Shown here piece after piece: positions 35,128 to 47,900 of a stretch of 64,000 nucleotides of DNA; the stretch's first letter is position 1; the number at the start of each line of letters is the position of its first letter. The position numbers and the translations under genes were made by a program. Origin of the DNA: Cheiracanthium punctorium (Eukaryota; Arthropoda; Arachnida; Araneae; Cheiracanthiidae); the NCBI GenBank assembly GCA_038373885.1, contig JAWZYV010013556.1:310001-374000 (forward strand), read 5' to 3'. A model generated the notes under the pieces. The model did not search any database. It was not told where the DNA came from and worked only from the letters and a program-made list of their open reading frames with translations.

Positions 35128-35490
35128 TTAACAAGCTGAAGTAAAAAGGGTAATGACCACAATAAACCAAAATCCTACCTTGCTGGAATAATCCTTCAAC
35201 CTAAAACTCTTAAAAGAAAATAACAATTTTCCTATTTCAAGGTTCCTGAAGTAAATAATTACCGACTCAAATAAAGAGACAAATTTTTAAAACATTTTCT
35301 TTAATTCTTTAACAAGCTGAAGTAAAAAGGGTAATGACCACAATAAACCAAAATCCTACCTTGCTGGAATAATCCTTCAACCTAAAACTCTTAAAAGAAA
35401 ATAACAATTTTCCTATTTCAAGGTTCCTGAAGTAAATAATTACCGACTCAAATAAAGAGACAAATTTTTAAAACATTTTCTTTAATTCTT
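35128..35490 (+). repeat. Exact tandem duplication, 2 x 181 bp
   Basis: The sequence from TTAACAAGCTGAAGTAAAAA to TTTCTTTAATTCTT is present twice in a row, starting at 35128 and 35309. I found no difference between the copies, so it is recent or an assembly artefact. Noncoding. Confidence 0.95.
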
Positions 35491-36220
35491 ATTTTACTTC
35501 CAAACATATAATGTCTTATACAATTTTCCTTTTCCTTACAAATTAATAAATGATAACAGTGACATTATTTGGTTTTTTTTTGTGAATATTCAATAAGATT
35601 AATAATTAAACCTACATCGCGGTGAGAACGGTGATTATATACATAGGGGAGCGCGGAGAGATATAGTGCGTCCAATTTTCAATACAAATCAATACAAGGT
35701 ACTTTTACCTTTTTTGCTGATGCACTGGTCGGGCATTTTTTTATGCTTGATGGCTCGTGACGGCGAAGTTGTGCAACACACATTCAACTTTCAGCAGTTG
35801 AAGCCTTCAGCACCGATTCATCTCTATCGGCAGTCGTCAGCTGGATTCCACGGCGATCCTTCCCAGGACCGCGGCCACTATAATTGGGCTTTCAAATAAA
35901 ACTTATGGTTCATTTAGGATTTTTTATTCAATCATTTTTTTTGCACACTCACTCAACAATCATCACTCTCTCAATCCGTCAACTCTGAACTTCATTTCAC
36001 TCTCAAGTCATTTCTCATCTCCTCTTCCAGACCTCTTGGACCCCATTTCGTTTTTTCTTTCGCTTTTTTTTCTCAACCAATCCGGGATTCTTTTTGTTCA
36101 CGCCCCTTTTACGTGCATAATTTTCTGTTTCTCCCTTTCTGTGATTGGTTCTTTCCTTATTTTATACGCTTCCTGACCTACGTCTTTTCAGCGTAATATT
36201 GGCCATCTGAGACAGTCTAC
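35491..36220. other. Unassigned segment, possibly LTR-retroelement debris
   Basis: The stretch 35640-35900 is less AT-rich and its plus frame ends in a well-composed run (LMARDGEVVQHTFNFQQLKP), followed by TAA and AATAAA at 35896. The next 250 bp are strongly pyrimidine-rich. This would suit the 3' end of a retroelement, but there is no polypurine tract, TG...CA pair or recognisable domain, so I leave it unassigned. Confidence 0.35.
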
Positions 36221-36410
36221 TATAAATTTCTCTAATTTATTATTGGGCAATTTTGACTGTCCCGTCGTGACACACTTGGCACCACGATGTCTGAATCTCG
36301 TAACTCAGCTGCCCACTATAAATTTCTTTAATTTATTATAGGGCAATTTTGACTTTTCCCTAGTGACACATCTGCCCACACTGTGTCTGCATCTTGTAAA
36401 TCTTCTTCGT
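36221..36410 (+). repeat. 95-bp tandem repeat, two copies
   Basis: TATAAATTTCTCTAATTTAT followed by GGGCAATTTTGACT and GTGACACA occurs at 36221 and, diverged, at 36316. Confidence 0.75.
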
Positions 36411-36515
36411 GTGTGGGCTCCCCTTTTGCACTACACAAGCTTAAACCGAAAAAAGTGTATAAATAGAGCCTTCAAAGGCAATGAAAGTTTGGAAATATAT
36501 ATATATATATATATA

Positions 36516-37179
36516 TACAGGGTGTCCAGCCTTAATGTGACCCAATAGCTAATTCCCGAACCGTTGGGTTTAGATATGCATTTCCAATTTGAAAAATGTT
36601 TTTAAAAAGGTAAAGAATGTTTTTACGTGCTTTTCGAACCAAAAAACCCATTTAGAAAAAAATTACAAAAATTAAATTTTTATACGGTCCCCAGGTCCTA
36701 TCACTTATATTTAGGAAAAGATGCAGTACACAAAAACAAAGTACACACAAAAAGTTTCATTTTATTACGATAAAACCTGACCGAGTTATGGAACTTTGAA
36801 AATCATACATTTCATCCATTTTCTCGGTCATTTTCAAGTAGCTAGTAAGGGACCGTCTTGAAAATGGCCGAGAAAATGGATGAAATGTATGATTTTCAAA
36901 GTTCCATAACTCTGTCAGTTTTTATCGTAATAAAATGAAACTTTTCGTGTTTACTTTGTTTTTGTGTAGTGCATCTTTTCCTAAATATAAGTGATAGGAC
37001 CTGGGGACCGTATAAAAATTTAATTTTTGTAATTTTTTTCTAAATGGGTTTTTTTGTTCGAAAAGCACGTAAAAACATTCTTTACCTTTTTTAAAACATT
37101 TTTCAAATTGGAAGTGCATATCTAAACCCAACGGTTCGGGAATTAGCTATTGGGTCACATTAAGGTTGGACACCCTGTA
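36516..37179. mobile_element. Hairpin MITE, 660 bp, TA target duplication
   Basis: A near-perfect inverted repeat: arms 36518-36838 and 36857-37177 with an 18-bp loop. The ends read CAGGGTGTCCAGCCTTAATG and CATTAAGGTTGGACACCCTG, flanked by TA on both sides, the target of Tc1/mariner elements. The CAGGGTGTCC end is shared with repeats at 16264 and 42916. Arms differ at only a few places, so it is young. The frame at 36922-37131 (minus) lies inside an arm and is not a gene. An (AT)n run abuts the left end. Confidence 0.92.
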
Positions 37180-38330
37180 TGTATATACATATATCTACAA
37201 AACTCACTATAAGCACTATAAGTCCTGACATGTTATCTATATTAAGGCGATCATTCCCAAAAATTGCTTCACTATTTTTTATATTTCACAAATTTATGTC
37301 AGTATTATATTATTAAATTTAAATCAAATGTTTGAGCTACTTTTTATTTCAAATACAAAGAGCTATTGTTCAGACAAAATTGAGTTTAATTCTTCGTCCT
37401 GTTTTTGTTACTTCCAGCTCCTTTCATTGAACATAAAACCCGAGTCTCTTTAAGAGCAAATATTTTTTTTCTTGATTTTTAATACCTTTGTAGTTTCCAT
37501 TCCTTGTAATTAGTCTACCAAAACGTATTTAAGCTAATGTTTTGTATTTGATTTAAGGAATCACATCCTTTTTTACTTTTCCTTACTTTGGTACAGTTAC
37601 ATCCTATTAAACATATCGGTCCAAATATCAGAAAACTCATTTATTCTCATCTTCTTTGTCCTGAAAAACTAATTAGAGGATTCGGACTGTAATAAGGAAG
37701 GTCCTTTTCGCGCGGATCTTCAAAATAAATTGATTTGGAGATCAAATAACTCAGTATATGGATAAAAACAGTATGCGACCTAAATTAATTGCATTTTTGC
37801 AGCTTTCTTTTCCGTGTATATTCGAAACAGACACACGCATTTGTATTGTTCTGAGGTTTCAAACTGAAATTAATTTATATATATATACTATATTGTAATG
37901 TGAGAATTATTTGTGATTCGGTAAAGACCAATATGTTATTTATATTGTGAATATATTTTATGGATTATAAAACCGATTAAATGATTTGATTATTGTATGA
38001 AAAAGTGTTATAGTATAAAATTGGCTTGCACTGTTAAATGATAAGATCAAAATCTTTTAATATTTGGGTAAACCATTATATGGATTGAATTTGCATTTCA
38101 AAATAGAGGTCAGTCAATTGCAATCACTATGCAGAAAATAGTTACTTGAAAAAATAGAAGTTCAGATACGCTAGAATTTTCCCTTGAAAATGTTAGTTGT
38201 TTTTAAACTTGTTGACAATGCAAGGAATTTTACTGAAACTTCAGCAAGCTCATGCAAAAAAAAAATTGTCAATCACTTTTCAAATAATGAATCAAGAGTT
38301 CAAATTATTTTTATTCGAAATTTCAAAGTA
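37180..38330. other. No gene recognised
   Basis: AT-rich sequence, short (AT)n patch at 37878-37890. Nothing else seen. Confidence 0.6.
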
Positions 38331-38920
38331 AGGTAAAGGTAGGTAAAATTAGTGGTCTTTTATATTTCATTGGCTTTCTTCTGATATTAATAATGCTAAT
38401 AAGAAACATTTTTGTTACTTTATGCAATGCATTATTCCTCTTAAAATCTGAAAGCATTTATCAAACTATATTATTTTTAAATGCAAGAATATTTAACTTT
38501 ATTAACAACTGTTTCTTTTATCATAAAGGGGATGTGAAATGGATAGCAGGTAGGGTAAAATGGTTAATATACTTTTAAAAATCAAAATAATAATGATAAT
38601 AATAATAATAATAATACAATTCAACGAATTTCTATTTATTTTCTATAATAATTTACAAGTTATTCAAATTTCACAATATTTTAGCCATTGCTGTTCGACT
38701 TAGGCTCTTGATAAGCACTGTGTTCTGAAACTTCAGTGTTAGAGGTTAAGGCGGTGTAAAATGATTACGCATTTTTTAATCAATTATAATATTAATTTGT
38801 TTTCTTTTAACCTATATTTTCAGATATTAAAGATTTATATTCATTTAAAATTTTATTAAGAGCATTTAGAAACGTAACATTAACTAAGCCTAATTGTATA
38901 CCTATTTTACCCCCACCACC
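38331..38920. repeat. ~600-bp dispersed repeat, copy 1
   Basis: It matches 53481-54090 in the same orientation with scattered blocks: GTTACTTTATGCAATGCATT, CTATATTATTTTTAAATG, ACCTATATTTTCA, AAGCCTAA and TATACCTATTTTA. The outer ends carry weak inverted motifs (GGTAAAAT on the left, ATTTTACCCCC on the right), so it may be a MITE. An (ATA)n run interrupts it at 38594-38615. Similarity beyond the right end continues weakly to about 39000. Confidence 0.65.
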
Positions 38921-39827
38921 CTAAAACATAAGTACAAAGAAAAGTATTTTAAAAAAATTACTTTTTCTCTGATAATAAGCTGTTTAAACCTTTTGTAAAT
39001 TGAAAGTAATAACAGAACTTCATAAATTTTCAGGAATGTATTAGTTTGCTGAAATGCTTTCGGATTCACAAAAAGAACATGGATTCAATAATCAACTAAT
39101 ATTTTACTTTCAAATGCAATCAATAAACTTTTAAATGATTATAAATCATGGTAACTAATATCTAAAAATATAGGATAAAAAACAATAAAAACAATCATAA
39201 AAATCAATTAATTTATGTTTTTGTTCAAAAAGTAATAGCCATGTATTTCATCTCACCACACTTTACGCCTTGTGCTATATCCAAACAAACTTAATATTCA
39301 GAGTTTTTGTGTGTTTTCAACACAAGTGAAGCTTGTTATAATGTCAAATGTATTGCTTTAAATTTATTGGACTATTCATTCATAATTTAATCAATAGTGC
39401 GTTCAGATTTGATTAATGTATGACGAAGAGGAATCCTTCATACAAAGCAAACAGTCTATAGAAGAGAAGGTGGGGAAACTGATTGCTTTCATTTTTGTTT
39501 ATCGGCTTAATAACTTAATCAATAAGAGTATTAATGATGTTAATACGATCCTTTCAAGAGAGAAATGGATTACAGTTTGCTTCTTTTTTAATGTTCATCC
39601 AATATTATTTTTTTCCGGTAAAGTCCAAAGTAACTCCGTGGTGTTTACTGTGGATTAATTCACTTCTGATGCTTTTGTTCATTGTAAAAATCACTGACTA
39701 AAAATTATCTTTCTTGTATAAGGTGACCATTGTTAAACTTTCAAAGCCTCTCTACTAAACTTGGACGATACTGGTGTAAAGTTTAATAAACTTGGAAGCA
39801 TTAAATAAAAAAGAATATTTCATAGAA
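38921..39827. other. No gene recognised
   Basis: AT-rich. The plus frame at 39416-39658 (80 codons) starts MYDEEESFIQSKQSIEEKVG but continues into low-complexity residues; no domain known. Confidence 0.5.
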
Positions 39828-41006
39828 TCTATATAAATAAAACAGAGTGTAAACTGTCCGTTTGTCTGCCTGTCTGTCTGTCTGTGTCTCGCGTAGCTCC
39901 GAAACGGGTGATCGTAGACCTACCAAATTTTGTACGGAAATTCTCCAAGACGGGTCTCGACACACCTCGAAGCGATTTTTTCGAAATTCGAATTAGAAAA
40001 TGTTTTATTTTATGTTTTGTCGGATTTTTAGCGATTTTTCTTGCGTAATACATAATAACGCCGGTAATTGCACTCGCAAGAAAACGATAGTTACATCATC
40101 GTATAGAGGAGTAAATTTTCTTTTAAAAACTGTTTGTTCGGACTGTGTAACATAATTTGCAGATTTTTGGGAATTTTTCAAATAAAATTAAATTTGACGC
40201 TGACTTTCGTAAAATATTTTTAAAACTGCTGCATCTTGAATTCTATCTGTCGTAACTTTTTTATATTTCGGCAAAAGACGGAGCACACAATTAACCCATT
40301 TTTAAAAGAAGAACTGAGGAAAAATATAAATTAGGAGAATTTTTACGAATTTTTAAGTAAAGAAGGATTTTCATTTCCGTAGCACCTGCTTATCAATTTC
40401 GGTTTGATATCTTGCGGTTTGGTTGTCATGGATACAGTAACAATGATTAAAATTGCCAGTTGAAAAAAATAAATAAAAACGGGTCCCGCGAGAAGACGAT
40501 TTCTTTGCTTGGCTCAATTTCCTTTAATAAATACTGGATTTATTTGTGAGAAGAAAAATTAAACTGCATAATCTAGAAAATTTTAAAGCCTTTATAAATA
40601 GCGCAGTCTTATCTCTTATCTCTTTTCTTTTTGTAAAGGGTTGCAAGAGAGGGTGACGTATTTTTAAAATAAAAAAAATGTCCATTTCATGTAGTGTCTG
40701 AGGTATTTAACGCTAAAGCGTGAACCTAAAAGACAGCATGTCTGAGGAAATAAGACATTTTGAAAGTGAGATGTTCACTGCAAACGGTCCATTTTCACTT
40801 TTTTGATACCGAATGATGCTGACATAGTTTTTTTTTGTGTCATTATATTGAAATGATCTCAGGTTATTACATATATGACACAAATTTTAAGTCAAGAGTG
40901 AAATAATTTTGCTTTTTCTAGATTCCACATCACTGGAATTAATTCGAATTACACATGTGAGGAAATTTTTCGTTTCCTACCGTGCGAAGAACGGGCACGC
41001 AGCTAG
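39828..41006 (+). mobile_element. Complete non-autonomous Helitron, 1,179 bp
   Basis: It starts TCTATATAAATAAAAC and ends CTAG before T. A short CGTGC...GCACG stem lies just before the end. The CTGTCTGTCTGTCTG run follows ~30 bp after the start, as in the Helitron at 8888. Its 3' 220 bp match the ends at 1-256 and 55490-56267, so those belong to one subfamily, while the copy at 8888 shares only start and tail style. Minus frame 39829-40053 is spurious. No Rep/helicase. Confidence 0.9.
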
Positions 41007-42915
41007 TGTAAAAATAAATAAAGTCAAAAGAAATAGCTCTTTGGTATAAATATTTGATTGATTATCAATTAAAATAAATTAAAACTTCTTAACTAGATGA
41101 TAGTAAAATGAAGTGGTAAGAGCAAGCAAAGTATTCCACAATAATCAAGAGTCCAGAGCATTTATGAGATAAAATGCGAATTTAAAATGATTTATATAAA
41201 CAAGATAAATATTATTTAACTACTGGGTGGTCACTGTAGCTGATGTCAAGTTTAGTGTAGAAAATAATGTTCTTTACATTGCAATTATTTTAAGTAGAAG
41301 TGGGTAGCAAGCAGCGAGAAGCTCACGAAGCGAAATTGGCAGAAACAAAGGTACGCACACGAAACGTCCGCCAAATTAAACGACAATAACATTTCTCATT
41401 TTGTGCGGTGAAAGTCTAGATCGTTGTGAATCAATTATTGTAATGATTTTGGAAAGCATGCAACCAAATCATGGGGAAAGAAATATTTAACGCCAAATTT
41501 TACCATTGAGCAAATCTGGGGAGCTTTCAAGGAAAATGTGGTTTTTAGAACAGGATACAGACCAAACAACGCCTCGAAAGAACAAAGTATTGTATCAGTA
41601 GCGGAAAAACCAAAGTAATCTATTTTAAAACAGACGCAAAGAGCTAAATTAATGAAAATGATAATTGAAAAGTGATGAAAATTGTTAAATTTAGACTAAT
41701 AAATTAAAATTTCTATTAATTAAGAATGAGTGATGAACTCTATCACAATATATGAATATTTCATATTCTTCAAAATAATATATGACTTATGTTTCAGTTT
41801 GATAGACAAAATTACAAATCCCAATCAAATAATAATAATAATTAAGCAAAAATCCTTAAATACATCAAAATTTATAAGCGGTGTTGGACCTGCTTTTATG
41901 CTCTAAAACAAAGTAATGTGCTGCACTTTTCACAGAATAACGTACAACGATTTAATCTAATCCCCTCCGTGATATTCCAAATCCATTGTACTACGTGGTG
42001 AATTCACCTCATGCAGCCTCACTCAATCAAAGCTATTTCGGAAATAAGAATGGGCATCGCTCTTTCTTATCAGCGCTGTTTATCTCTAATAACTACGTGA
42101 TTAATAGTCGCTGGGACAGGTTAATAATACATTCCTGAGCAAGGATATCTATATTTGGTACAAGTTGTTATGTGGATGTGGCGAGTTTAGTAAATAAGAT
42201 ACCGCTAACAATTTCCCAATATGATGATGGATTTATTTTCATTAATGTATCGGTCATTAGCTATATGTTAGTGCTTGGGTATAAAAATTTTGCAAAGAAT
42301 GGAATTAGTACATTGATTTGTATTTAAAAACAATATACACGTGTCATTTGTAAAATTTCATCCGAGAAATTGCGGCCTTCGGGATTAAGATAAAAGCTTT
42401 GTTGATTGATTTCATTAGCCAAAATATTCCAACTAATGCTCTGTCTGATATTTCCTCAAAGATATCAATCTCCGTTCTGAAGCAAATATAGGTTTCACTG
42501 TCATTGTACCAAGAGTTGTAATGACTGTATTCGTAAACGCTATAATAGCTTGTTAAAATCATTTATTTCTAAGTCAGTAAAAGAATTATGTAGCTTATAA
42601 AAAAGATTTTTAACAGTAATTTCCAGTTACATGATTTTGTAATCTTTAATCGCTTATCCAACCCATGCATAAAATTGTGTCCAAAAATTAGTTTTCACAA
42701 TAATAAAATTTTCAGATTAAATAAATAATACCCACACATTTTAAGCTATTTTCCAACTAGAAAATTTGAAATTAGTACTCTATTGCTTTCTGTAATCATA
42801 ACTTCTTTTATCAAAAATTAAAGATCTTCTTAAAACTGCGAGAAATCAATTAAAGTACTGGTTATTTTACTTTGGAAAAGGGCGTAATATTTCTGCCTTT
42901 CTTATTTTATGTATG
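41007..42915. other. No gene recognised; one well-composed frame at 41480-41622
   Basis: At 41480-41622 (plus) a frame reads LTPNFTIEQIWGAFKENVVF and RTGYRPNNASKEQSIVSVAE before a stop. It resembles coding sequence in composition but I know no family for it. The rest is AT-rich and without features. Confidence 0.4.
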
Positions 42916-43085
42916 CAGGGTGTCCTAAAAAGGTTGCCACAGGCTTTAATTCTTTATCTATTGAAGATTAGTGGCTAATGTAACTTGAAAATATGTTCGA
43001 AACAAGGTAAGAAAATAAACGAAAGTTAAGAAAAATTTTCTCTCGTTAATTTTTAAAAAGTAACACTTTTTAAATTTGTATTGGA
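42916..43085 (+). repeat. CAGGGTGTCC repeat, copy B
   Basis: CAGGGTGTCCTAAAAAGGTTG and CTTTAATTCTTTATCTATTG match 16264-16432 along their length. TA does not precede it here, so the outer end may be worn. No right terminus found. Confidence 0.7.
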
Positions 43086-45650
43086 CCTCAAAGTCGCAGC
43101 CTGCGCGCACAGCCAGCAGCATCAAAAAAAGGTCTCTAGATCTGTGGCACGTGATGAACGTTTCGATCGTCCACCATCTTGCTGGTAGTTAAGTCGAGAG
43201 ATGGCAACGGCTGCCCTTTTTTCAGCATTGGGCAATCTATCCAGCTGTTCTCGCATTCTTCCATTTTTTAGCAGATGCCAGTGCTGTTAAAAATAATCGT
43301 GACCACTTTTTTACGGGAAATGACGTGCTAAAAAGTAAAGGATTCTCGTGGAGCTATATCACCCGCAACTGTTTTTATAGAAATCAAATCTATTCTTCGT
43401 GTCTGGCAACAGTCAAAACGTCAGAGTTTGGTGTTCCCAGAGCGGGAACACTGCGCGTTAAAGGGTTAATATGCTATCGTACGAAAGTCGAAATGGAGGA
43501 TAGTCCTGGATGAATTCCTATTTTTATTTATAAGGCAATAATCTTTGTGCAGAAAAATCCCGAGAGACATACTCAACAAAAATTAAGTGCTTTTGATAGA
43601 TAAATTTGACAAAGATACGGGACCGAGTATATTGCACTGTTAAAAGTGACGTCTTAAGCGGAATGGTTGAAAACATAAGAGCGTAATAAACGAAGTATAA
43701 TGTGTGAAAAGGCGTATTAAAAGTGCCGGAACTTCTGAAAGATGACGTACGCGGGGTGACGTCTTATTCAGGTGACTTACCAACGAGGTTTGACTGTATT
43801 AGCTCCCGTTAAGAGTGCGTTGTGGTTTAACTATTAACTTTTTTTTTTTTTTTAACTCAAAATCGCTCTTATAACATTGATAGAATTCAAAGTTCTTAGA
43901 CTTTTGTATTTATGCACTGAGACTTAGTGCCAAAAATTTTTAATGTGGGATTTTTAGAAATATATTTAACAAACGAATGGAAGATGTTCTTAATAAAAGA
44001 ACTAGATTGTTCTGTGTAAACAAATGTATAAAATTAAATTATGTATAAAAACTTATTTCAAAGCAACTGATTTTAAAAGATGAAATATGCCTTTCTTAAT
44101 CTCTTCCTAGATCTTTATAATTTAACTTCATGATTTAACTTAATAAATTTAAATAATTCGAAAAACAAAAATTGTATTTAACTATAAATTTACACTAAAA
44201 TAGACCCAAAAATATACAGAATACACAGCATAGTTTACATTTCATTCGATAAACTTTCTGCATGAATGTAGATAGACGTCCTATTTCAGTAGCCAGGTTT
44301 GGCCCATATGATTATGCGCATTTTCCCCCTCAATCATATTGCTACTTCGGTTTTCGAAGCTAATGTCAAATCTGATTAAATGAAGAGAAAATATAAATTA
44401 ATTTACGACCCCCATATTTCTCACGTTGTAACGGAGCTTTTTCGCTCTGCGTGAAAACTACAAAAGCTGAAAGCTTCAAATAAGTCCTGCAAAAGGCTAG
44501 GGCCGACCCTAACGGAGTCAACTATAAAACACCAGTGATATGATGTCGCCTGGTCAAGAAGTCGCAGAAAAAGCTTTCTTCTGATGAAGACCTAGACTTT
44601 TTTCTCATCTGCTTAAAGCAATACCTCATGGACTGAAGCTCAAAATAATTGAATGCAAGAAACAAAGGAATTTGATTTGTGCTATTGTAAAGACAATCAA
44701 TTTTATTTTCCGGGACATAGATCCCGAATAATATGGCATTCAACGCAGATTTCTGAGACATTATTTCTTTTTCAAGTCAAATAAAAAAAACCCATAAAAA
44801 TGCAACAAAATTCACTTTTCTATTTTATTTTTCTGAGTCATTTTCAAGCGCTTCAGAACATAATTTGCCGACTTTCACCAATTGTCAATCATAACGGCAA
44901 AGGAAGTTCTTTGACAAAATTTTTTTAACGACTCAAACTTTTTTTAATTTTTCACCTTAACTGTTTGTAATGTGTTGTAAAAGCGTTACTTTTCCCCAGC
45001 CTTTCCACAATGCACTTAGACCGATCAAATTCTTTCTCATGCGAAAGTTTTACGCTAAAATAAAAAAAGGGGATATCTTCTCCTATAAAGGCTCTTTTTA
45101 TACTAATTTTTTGTATCATCAGAAAACCAATGTTTAGAAGACTAAATAATTAAAACTTTGTAAAATGTCACACATAAAACGTTACTTGTCGTCAGGGCGC
45201 ACGTTTCGGATGATAGAAAAAAGTTCATATTTCGTCAGCTGCTAGAGTTCCATCATTTCCCACAGCAGAACAGTGAGAACTTAAAAAGTAAACAGAAGAA
45301 AAAGCAAGTAGCCAATCGGAAAATCGTTGCAATTCGGAAGAACGAAAAAGCAAGAAACCATAGAGAATTTTTTTTTTAATGTTTTGTATTCTCATGAAAG
45401 AAACTAAAAATTGGGAAATTGCGTATTTTTTTTAAAGTGTGCATTTATAAAAGCCTTTGATACACTGCTATATGGTGGCCTTCAAGAACACTCAATTATT
45501 AATAAAATATTTAGAGCACGAAAAGGTTATCAAATAAAAAAGGAACTAAAGAAAAAATAAAACATTTGCATTAGCTTAAAATTTGAAACACATTTTTTTT
45601 TAAATTTAGCTATTTATATAGTTTTTGTTTAAGAAATTCTATATCTTTCT
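43086..45650. other. No gene; possible piggyBac-type end near 43430-43468
   Basis: GTTCCCAGAGCGGGAAC followed by GCGCGTTAAAGGG-TTAA at 43432-43468 is similar in build to the right end of the piggyBac element at 22525 (palindrome, GCGCG, AAAGGG-TTAA). No partner end or coding sequence found. The frame at 44522-44761 (minus) has no known domain. Confidence 0.4.
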
Positions 45651-45669
45651 CAATAGTAGAGGAGCCCAT

Positions 45670-47900
45670 GGTGTTTTTGAGGATTTACTCGAGCGCGTCA
45701 TATGAACATAGGGGGTACCTTGCATCATGTTGAATACCTCCACCATATATAAGTCCTGTATGTAGGGACGTGCGTCTAGGGCAGCTCATCAGATTAGTAA
45801 AAAAAATTGATCGTCAGAAATACTGAAGCGCGTCAAATTAAGATAAGTCGGTTAATTACTAGCTAAAAAGTGTGCATTCAGAAAATCTGACGATTTGAAT
45901 GTAACGTAAGGGAGTGGGAGGGTTACGAAGTTGGGAAAAAAAAAAATTCGCATTCTGGACATTCTGGAGCGCGGTTGAATTGTTATTTTGAAGGAAATGA
46001 TGCGAGAATCATGAAAAAAATATAATCTGCCAATTTCCACGATCCGAAGTAATAAAAATACGAGCCAAAGCAATAAAAATACGAACCAAAGCAATAAAGA
46101 TCGTCAATGAAGAATAGAGCGTGCAAAGATAGCTCGATCAAAGGTAACGAGCACGCTCTTCGAGTTAGTGTAGATGACAAGGAGTTCTACATCTCTGGTC
46201 CTCAATAAACAAGAACAGCAAATTTTCAGAAAGAATTAAGAAATATCAAATTTAAAGAAGCTTTTGTCAAGTTTTTAATTCATCATTGAGCTGATCTGGA
46301 GATGGCTACTATTATTAGTAACGAAACAATTCATCTTAATCATGAAATGTGTTATGTATATTCAGTTACCGATAATAAAGTTACCTGAACAATCGACCAT
46401 GAACTTTCATGTCCTGATCATGAAGAAGCAGATACAAAAATTGTATTTTCGGCAAGTCAAATAAAAGAAGATTCCACAGTTACAATCAGAACTTCAGACA
46501 CAGATATTGTTGTCATCATGTTGGTCAATATGGGACATCTCCAAGCATCGGTTAAAATATGGATGGATCTTGGAGTTCACAATGCACGCCGTTATATTGA
46601 CGTATCTGCTCTTTATGCTAAGCTCGGCCCAATAATTTCGCTAGCTCGACCAGCTCTTCACGCGCTAACAGGATGCGATTACAATCCGGCACTTTACAGA
46701 CGAGGCAAAAAAAAACATTCTGCAAATGTTTATGGGTTCAAATGTTTTTCAGAAGATATTTGCAGATGTAGGGTTAGAGGATCATAATATAGAAAATTCT
46801 TTTGACATTTTACAATCTTTATCTGCCACTTGTATGGTTTGAAAAAATTAGCTGATGTCAACCTTGCAAGAATAGAAATCTTTTATAAGACATACAAAGT
46901 GTCAGATACGTCGCAGCCTTTCTCACTGAACGTCCGTAAATACGATGCTCGTTGTTTGCCCCCTTGCCAATCTGAGCTACAGCAGCACTTACTGCGAACG
47001 AAGTATATTGCGTGCTTGTGGAGAAATGCACACAATAAAACTATGATTGGCATGTCACCAACAGATTACGGGTGGACAAATGTCGATGGAAATTTTCAAA
47101 TGACTTGGTTTGTTGGCAATCAGTTACCTGATGCATACGAAGATGTTGTCATAACACCAGTTATTGACGAAACTTCAGATTTAGGTATATTTCTTTTTAA
47201 TACTTTGATAACATGTTATTCCTGAAATCAATAAAATTGTGTTAACGGTTATAACGATTTCCTGTTACAGATACGAAAACTGCAGACAATATTGGAGGTC
47301 CAATTGAATTATTAGATTTGGAGTATGATAATTCTTCGGATGACGACGAAGATTGAAAATAATTTTTTCAATAGATGTATTTTATTTTTAATTATTTTCT
47401 AAATAAATTAAAGTGTAAATATTTAAATAATTTTACATGCTTTTATTCGTCACATTTTATGGACATTGAAAAAAAAATTCATAATTTTTTTCTAGCCGTC
47501 AGATTAATGATACCCCTCAAAATAATCGTCAGATTTTAGGCTACCATGACTGGAACATCAAGCTAAACCTTCTATATCATAATCTGACACGCTCAAGTAT
47601 TTCAATATGGCGATTTTTTTTTTCATTTTCAAAAATTCGCTACGATCTTGCATCACTTCCGAAACGTCAGTCTTTTGAATGGGAGCATTTTTAGGGTTCA
47701 CTTAACGTCTCCTCTGAATATCTGATGCGCTTGAAAAAATACATTTTTCTTTCTATTTTCTACCCTTCCGGATGGCCACCCCCACCACTCAAGTCGGCAG
47801 ATGAACATACCTTTGGTATCAAGGACACGCTGGGGCTACTAAACTATCAATATCTCACGCGCTCGAGTATCTCCATCTAACTGTTTTTTTTTTTTTTTTT
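45670..47900. repeat. Subterminal GCGCGTCA motif set in the Academ-like element
   Basis: Left side: CTCGAGCGCGTCATATG (45689), CTGAAGCGCGTCAAATT (45822), CTGGAGCGCGG (45964). Right side, inverted: TGACACGCTCAAGTATTTC (47583), TGATGCGCTTGAAAA (47722), TCACGCGCTCGAGTATCTCC (47855), with a further copy inside the right end at 48018. Opposite orientation on the two sides is what transposase-binding sites would show. Confidence 0.65.
46212..47356 (+). pseudogene. XPG/FEN1-like nuclease protein of the transposon, broken
   Basis: The readable frame gives, in order: HEEADTKIVFSA (about 46430), RTSDTDIVVIMLVNMG (46500), ARPALHALTGCDYNP (46640), then after a frameshift LPPCQSELQQHLLRTKYIAC and MSPTDYGWTNVDG (46950-47090). 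The acidic SDTD and GCDY motifs sit where XPG/FEN1 nucleases have theirs. The set (EADT, DTD, TGCD, LPPcq..HL.R..Y, GW) is a widespread uncharacterised metazoan family. An 86-bp GT-AG intron (47185-47270) joins to a last exon ending DNSSDDDED-stop. Breaks: TGA at 46264 and 46393-46395 in frame, and a shift in the A9 run near 46710 followed by another near 46835. No transposase domain is visible upstream. Confidence 0.7.

Noticed and set aside
35640..36410. LTR-retrotransposon end with primer-binding site near TTGGCACCACG
   Set aside because: The candidate primer site lies in a 95-bp tandem repeat and does not match a tRNA end I can recognise.
36922..37131. 69-codon minus frame
   Set aside because: It lies inside one arm of the hairpin MITE and is mirrored by the other arm.
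39829..40053. 74-codon minus frame with Arg/Thr-rich end
   Set aside because: It is the reverse of the Helitron 5' end and its CTGT run.
43432..43468. A second piggyBac element
   Set aside because: Only one terminus-like sequence before TTAA; no partner end and no transposase.
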